DNA of 9,000 nucleotides from an uncultured Ventosimonas sp. (GTDB lineage Bacteria > Pseudomonadota > Gammaproteobacteria > Pseudomonadales > Pseudomonadaceae). The stretch covers positions 1-9,000 of the forward strand of contig CALYQH010000036.1 in assembly GCA_945283395.1 (NCBI GenBank), read 5' to 3'. Below the pieces are notes generated by a model. The model made no database searches and was not told the DNA's origin. It worked only from the letters and a program-made list of their open reading frames with translations. Below, in pieces: positions 5,840 to 9,000 of this stretch; position 1 is the stretch's first letter; each line of letters starts with the position of its first letter. Both the position numbers and the translations under genes were made by a program.

Positions 5840-8458
5840 TTAATTCTTAGTACTAGTAGCTACAAGTTCAATTTGCTCCGGTTTGACGGAAGAAATGAGA
5901 GCCATAATAATAGCGGCTAAATAGGGAAGTGATTGGATTAATAAGGTGATTACCCAAATTAATACATCTAAACCTGTTACGCCTTGTACTAGTACTATAC
6001 CTATAGCAGCAAACCATAATAGTAACATAATAAATACTTCTTCCCTTGCTTCAGCTAAAGCAACTAGTAAGCCATGATTAGTTTTCATTTTAGGAGTACG
6101 GAAAAACGGTATAGTTTTAGTTACAAAACCATAGAGTACTGCTTTAGCAATAGTGTGAGATAGAGCTAAACCTGCTAAAGCAGCATAAAAAGCATCTTTA
6201 TAAGTAACGCCAACCGCTTTTTTATAAAGGAAAATAATTTTACCTACCTTGAAGAAAAATAAAGCTAACGGTGGAATAGCAAAAATCATCAGCGGAGGAT
6301 CTACTTGGTGAGGTACTATAATCATAGCAGCTGACCAAAGGAGTGAGCCTATAATGAAAAATATATTCATGCCATCAGCAATCCAAGGTAGCCAGCCTGC
6401 TATAAAATGATATCTTTGTCCCCGAGTTAGTTTTCTACCATCTTTTGTTTTGCCAAATAATAGTGTTTTAACATGTTTTTTGATAATTTGGATAGCGCCA
6501 TAAGCCCAACGAAAGCGTTGTTTTTTGAAATCAATAAAGGTATCAGGCATCAAACCTTTCCCATAACTTTTTTCAAAATAAGCAGCAGATAAACCTTTTT
6601 CAAAAATACGTAATCCTAGTTCCGCATCCTCAGTAATACACCACTCGGCCCATCTTAATTGGTCTAACACGCTACGGCGAACCATAGTCATGGTGCCATG
6701 TTCTATAATAGCATCTCGTTCATTACGCGTAACCATTCCTATATGGAAGAAGCCTTTATATTCAGCATAGCAAAGTTTTTTGAACAGGCTATCGTGCTCA
6801 TCACGATAATCTTGCGGCGACTGTACTATAGCAATTTTAGGGTCTTTAAAGTGTGGCACCATATGCTTCAACCAGTTTGGATCTACACAATAATCGGCGT
6901 CTATAGCTGCTATAATTTCTACATCAGCCGATACTCTATCTAACGCATAGTTGAGAGCCCCTGCTTTAAAACCAGTTAAAGGCGCTACATGGAAAAAGCG
7001 AAAGCGCGGCCCTAGTAGCTCACAATATGCTTGAACAGGCTGCCAAACAGCAGGATCTTTAGTATTGTTATCTATGATCATCACTTCATAATCAGGGTAA
7101 TCTAACTTAGCTAAAGCATCTAAAGTTTGCTTGAGCATATCAGGGGGTTCATTATAACAGGGTACTTGTACGCAGACTTTTGGGCGATAGGCATGATCAG
7201 CTTCGATGGGAAGAAATGGCCGACGCCTTTGCTTATTCCAAGCGGCTTCTGCTAATTCATGAGCCTCTGTTAGCAATACAATAGCTACTCCTATGGCGCC
7301 AAACGCTAACATAATACCTACTGTAATACTAAACCAAGAACTATATTGTTGAGTGTAATCATAGCCAATCCAGACCAGTGCCGAAGCACAAGCAAAAGCA
7401 ATAATGGTTAGGAATATTCGGCCTTTTTGTTTGAGTGCCGAACCATCTATCATTAAAATAGCCAATGCTAAGAAAGCTAGCATAACAGAGGCAACAGCTA
7501 GTAAACGCCATTGTGGAATAGCTACGATCGAACCGGTAAAGTTGAATTTAGGATGGCGTTCAGCATCATAAACCCCCCAATAAGCACCAATAGCTCCTTC
7601 ATGGCTATTAGTTGCTTTCCATACTTGATCGAAGGCTTCAACCACGAAATAAGAGTAACCCTCTTTATTTAATTTGTTGACTAAAGTTCTAAGATAAACT
7701 GCTTGTTCAGCGTGGCTTGCTTCAGCATCGCCTTTCATTCTGCCAAAACTTGGCCAACCTACTTCAGACAAAAGTAATGGCTTATGTGGATAAACGCGTT
7801 TCAGCTCAGCCGCTTTTTCGAACACAAAGTTTATTGCTTTATCTGCTGGAATTCCTTCCCAATAAGGTAAAATGTGGGTTGCAATAAGATCAACATGTTT
7901 TGCTAAGCCTGCTTTTACAGCTTCCTCGCTAGTCCATATATGCCATTGTTCTGAGGTAGTAACAGGAATTTTAACTTTAGTACGAATGTAATCTAAATAC
8001 TGGATCATCTGTTCTATAGATACTTCACCTCTAAAGATAGATTCATTACCGACAATAATGCGAACAACACTACGATTGTCATTGGCTATTTGGATAGCTT
8101 TATCTATTTCTTGTTGGTTAGCCTCTGGATCATTACTTAACCAGATGCCTAAACTAACTCGTAACCCATAATCATCAGCAAGTCGCGGTATTTCGCTTAA
8201 TGAACCTTTAACAGAATAAGTACGTATATTACTAGTTTGTTTAGCAACTAATGCTAAATCATTTCTAAGTTCCTGTTCTGTGGGATAAATATTTTTAACA
8301 GGGTCTTCATCCTTGTAGAAAGGCGAAAAAGAAAAGCCAGAAATTTGCTCAGGCCAATTAGGAACCTTGATAGGTCTATTATAGAAGGCCCAAATCCCAG
8401 TAAAAAAAGCGGCGATTAATAATGCTATAATAATATTAATGGTTATTTTATGTTGCAT
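5840..8458 (-). CDS. ndvB: NdvB-like beta-glucan synthase: GH17-like domain fused to GT2 glycosyltransferase
   Basis: An 872-residue inner-membrane protein. A signal anchor (about 7-27) leads into a periplasmic GH17-like domain (about 38-318) with VGNES (Glu139, acid/base) and LLSEVGWPS (Glu232, nucleophile). Three membrane segments (about 316-338, 346-366, 374-396) connect to a cytoplasmic GT2 domain with PCYNEP (433-438), AIDADY (DxD-type, 520-522), TED (609-611) and QRFRW (647-651), the set seen in processive cellulose-synthase-like enzymes. Four or five further membrane segments follow (about 690-856). This layout is that of NdvB of Pseudomonas, linked to periplasmic beta-1,3-glucans that aid biofilm antibiotic tolerance. 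By inference, the GT2 part polymerises glucose from UDP-glucose across the membrane and the GH17-like part elongates, branches or cyclises the chain. All catalytic residues are intact. It stands alone, convergent to rsmE. The product structure is not shown by sequence. Confidence 0.93.
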   Translation of the reverse strand: MQHKITINIIIALLIAAFFTGIWAFYNRPIKVPNWPEQISGFSFSPFYKDEDPVKNIYPTEQELRNDLALVAKQTSNIRTYSVKGSLSEIPRLADDYGLRVSLGIWLSNDPEANQQEIDKAIQIANDNRSVVRIIVGNESIFRGEVSIEQMIQYLDYIRTKVKIPVTTSEQWHIWTSEEAVKAGLAKHVDLIATHILPYWEGIPADKAINFVFEKAAELKRVYPHKPLLLSEVGWPSFGRMKGDAEASHAEQAVYLRTLVNKLNKEGYSYFVVEAFDQVWKATNSHEGAIGAYWGVYDAERHPKFNFTGSIVAIPQWRLLAVASVMLAFLALAILMIDGSALKQKGRIFLTIIAFACASALVWIGYDYTQQYSSWFSITVGIMLAFGAIGVAIVLLTEAHELAEAAWNKQRRRPFLPIEADHAYRPKVCVQVPCYNEPPDMLKQTLDALAKLDYPDYEVMIIDNNTKDPAVWQPVQAYCELLGPRFRFFHVAPLTGFKAGALNYALDRVSADVEIIAAIDADYCVDPNWLKHMVPHFKDPKIAIVQSPQDYRDEHDSLFKKLCYAEYKGFFHIGMVTRNERDAIIEHGTMTMVRRSVLDQLRWAEWCITEDAELGLRIFEKGLSAAYFEKSYGKGLMPDTFIDFKKQRFRWAYGAIQIIKKHVKTLLFGKTKDGRKLTRGQRYHFIAGWLPWIADGMNIFFIIGSLLWSAAMIIVPHQVDPPLMIFAIPPLALFFFKVGKIIFLYKKAVGVTYKDAFYAALAGLALSHTIAKAVLYGFVTKTIPFFRTPKMKTNHGLLVALAEAREEVFIMLLLWFAAIGIVLVQGVTGLDVLIWVITLLIQSLPYLAAIIMALISSVKPEQIELVATSTKN

Positions 8459-8487
8459 AACAAAAACAAGCTCTTAAATCATTTTAG

Positions 8488-8493
8488 ATTATA
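8488..8493 (-). promoter_or_regulatory. Candidate -10 box of ndvB
   Basis: The minus strand reads TATAAT here, 29 bases upstream of the ndvB start. No good -35 is present at 16-18 bases spacing; TTCGTT at 15 bases is weak. A weak AAGAG lies between this box and the start codon. The -10 match is perfect, but the promoter call is tentative. Confidence 0.3.
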
Positions 8494-8532
8494 ATATGAT
8501 TTTGCAATAACGAATTTGTTCACTTTTTATAG

Positions 8533-8750
8533 GCAATAAGAATACAAAATAACTATTTATTTAGTGAAGCTTTTATTGAGAATGTGTTATTAGCTGAAAC
8601 TAACTATGCAGTATATGGTAAGTAAAAATTCATCCTATAAAGTACTATACCTATAATAAAGATGGTGAAATACTCTATAGATGGGAGGATATAACAAGTT
8701 ATAAAATGTTTGTGTTAGTACCAACAGCAAAAGTAAGCGTACTATTCTAA
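8533..8750 (+). pseudogene. Possible degraded gene remnant in three frames
   Basis: Protein-like sequence can be read by shifting frame twice. 8533-8622 gives a segment ending ETNYAVYGK before a stop, 8618-8644 gives a short stretch with KNSSYKV, and 8643-8747 gives 35 codons containing KDGEILYRWEDITSYKM and ending PTAKVSVLF before the stop at 8748. None has a suitable start codon or ribosome binding site. The composition looks more like coding than spacer DNA, but no family is recognised and chance open frames are not excluded. Confidence 0.25.
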
Positions 8751-8775
8751 TACGGCTAATAACCAGATACAGTTT

Positions 8776-8781
8776 TATAAT
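8776..8781 (+). promoter_or_regulatory. Candidate -10 box of the PLD-family gene
   Basis: TATAAT lies 25 bases before the ATG at 8807. No recognisable -35 hexamer is correctly spaced, so this is only a candidate in AT-rich DNA. Confidence 0.2.
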
Positions 8782-8806
8782 TTATATAAAAAAGAAGCTA
8801 AAGCAT

Positions 8807-9000
8807 ATGAAACCAGAACAAAAACATCTTAGTTTAATTGATAAAGTCATAGTTCCATTAATAACAGAGCATCCTAAGCAAACAGGGCTTTTTCTTTTAG
8901 ACGATAATTTAGATGCTTTTGCCCTACGGGCTATCACAGCGCGCACTGCAGGACGGAGTCTCGATTTACAATACTATATATGGCACAACGATTTAACAGG
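8807..9000 (+). CDS. Phospholipase D-family protein, ClsC/YmdC-like cardiolipin synthase (3' end outside window)
   Basis: Sixty-four codons of the N-terminus are visible before the window ends. The segment GLFLLDDNLDAFALRAITAR followed by LDLQYYIWHNDLTG matches the opening of the first phospholipase D domain in ClsC/YmdC-type proteins; E. coli ClsC has GLFPLEKSLDAFAAR and LDVQYYIWQDDMSG at the same place. Members join phosphatidyl groups, for ClsC from phosphatidylethanolamine and phosphatidylglycerol, to make cardiolipin at the inner membrane. The diagnostic HKD motifs (HxKxxxxD) lie beyond the window, so catalytic integrity cannot be judged. The ATG at 8807 is the only usable start: the frame is closed by a stop at 8702 and holds no other ATG. 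No signal peptide or membrane segment is visible. A weak AAGAAG precedes it. It is divergent from ndvB, also an envelope gene. Confidence 0.85.
   Translation, partial: MKPEQKHLSLIDKVIVPLITEHPKQTGLFLLDDNLDAFALRAITARTAGRSLDLQYYIWHNDLT

Larger units (their letters stand above)
8459..8806. other. Intergenic region between divergent ndvB and the PLD-family gene
   Basis: This 348-base stretch has no intact gene on either strand. It holds -10-like boxes facing each flanking gene and, in its middle, a plus-strand segment that looks like a frame-broken coding remnant (8533-8750). No terminator hairpin, tRNA, repeat array or insertion-sequence end was found. Confidence 0.6.

Noticed and set aside
6853..6868. 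TGGCAC-containing stretch as a sigma-54 promoter
   Set aside because: The GC element is not at the required spacing from TGGCAC, and the site lies inside the ndvB coding region.
6698..6943. Plus-strand 81-codon open frame inside ndvB
   Set aside because: It lies opposite the GT2 catalytic region, has no ribosome binding site or recognisable domain, and is explained by the conserved gene on the other strand.
8468..8477. CAAGCTCTTA shared with 1118-1127, considered as a dispersed repeat
   Set aside because: Only ten bases match, there is no wider similarity, and one copy is not part of a hairpin; chance is sufficient.

Overview
The window is AT-rich (roughly 37% GC by eye) and almost fully coding. 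It reads as chromosomal sequence of a gammaproteobacterium. From memory, HPF, PtsN, PtsO, Dxs and NdvB look closest to Pseudomonas proteins, yet the base composition is far lower in GC than Pseudomonas. A low-GC, possibly host-associated member of the Pseudomonadaceae (for example an Entomomonas-like insect-gut bacterium) fits. This is inference and would need a protein or 16S comparison.

Positions 3-2926, plus strand: the conserved sigma-54 cluster, in the order rpoN (3' part only), hpf, ptsN, rapZ, ptsO. It couples the alternative sigma factor RpoN to ribosome hibernation (HPF), to the nitrogen-related phosphotransferase components EIIA-Ntr (PtsN) and NPr (PtsO), and to the RNase adaptor RapZ. 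ptsN, rapZ and ptsO are tightly packed. hpf and ptsN are separated by about 240 bp of very AT-rich DNA holding an inverted repeat, an AT-only palindrome and a plausible promoter.

Positions 3105-5725, plus strand: dxs (first enzyme of the MEP isoprenoid pathway) and rsmE (16S rRNA U1498 methyltransferase), overlapping by 4 bases. A hairpin with T tracts on both sides at 5805-5834 closes this unit and also faces the convergent gene.

Positions 5840-8458, minus strand: a large membrane protein with a periplasmic GH17-like domain fused to a GT2 processive glycosyltransferase. This is the NdvB architecture associated with periplasmic (cyclic) beta-1,3-glucan synthesis. Positions 8459-8806 hold no intact gene, but may carry its promoter and a frame-broken coding remnant. 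From 8807 a phospholipase D-superfamily gene (ClsC/YmdC-like cardiolipin synthase) begins and runs off the end.

No CRISPR array, insertion sequence, tRNA, rRNA, phage or defence system was seen. The window is mainly ordinary core metabolism and regulation. The points of real interest are small: homopolymer tracts inside rpoN and rsmE, a RapZ lacking the basic C-terminal tail, the structured hpf-ptsN gap, the dxs-rsmE coupling, and the GH17-GT2 fusion.
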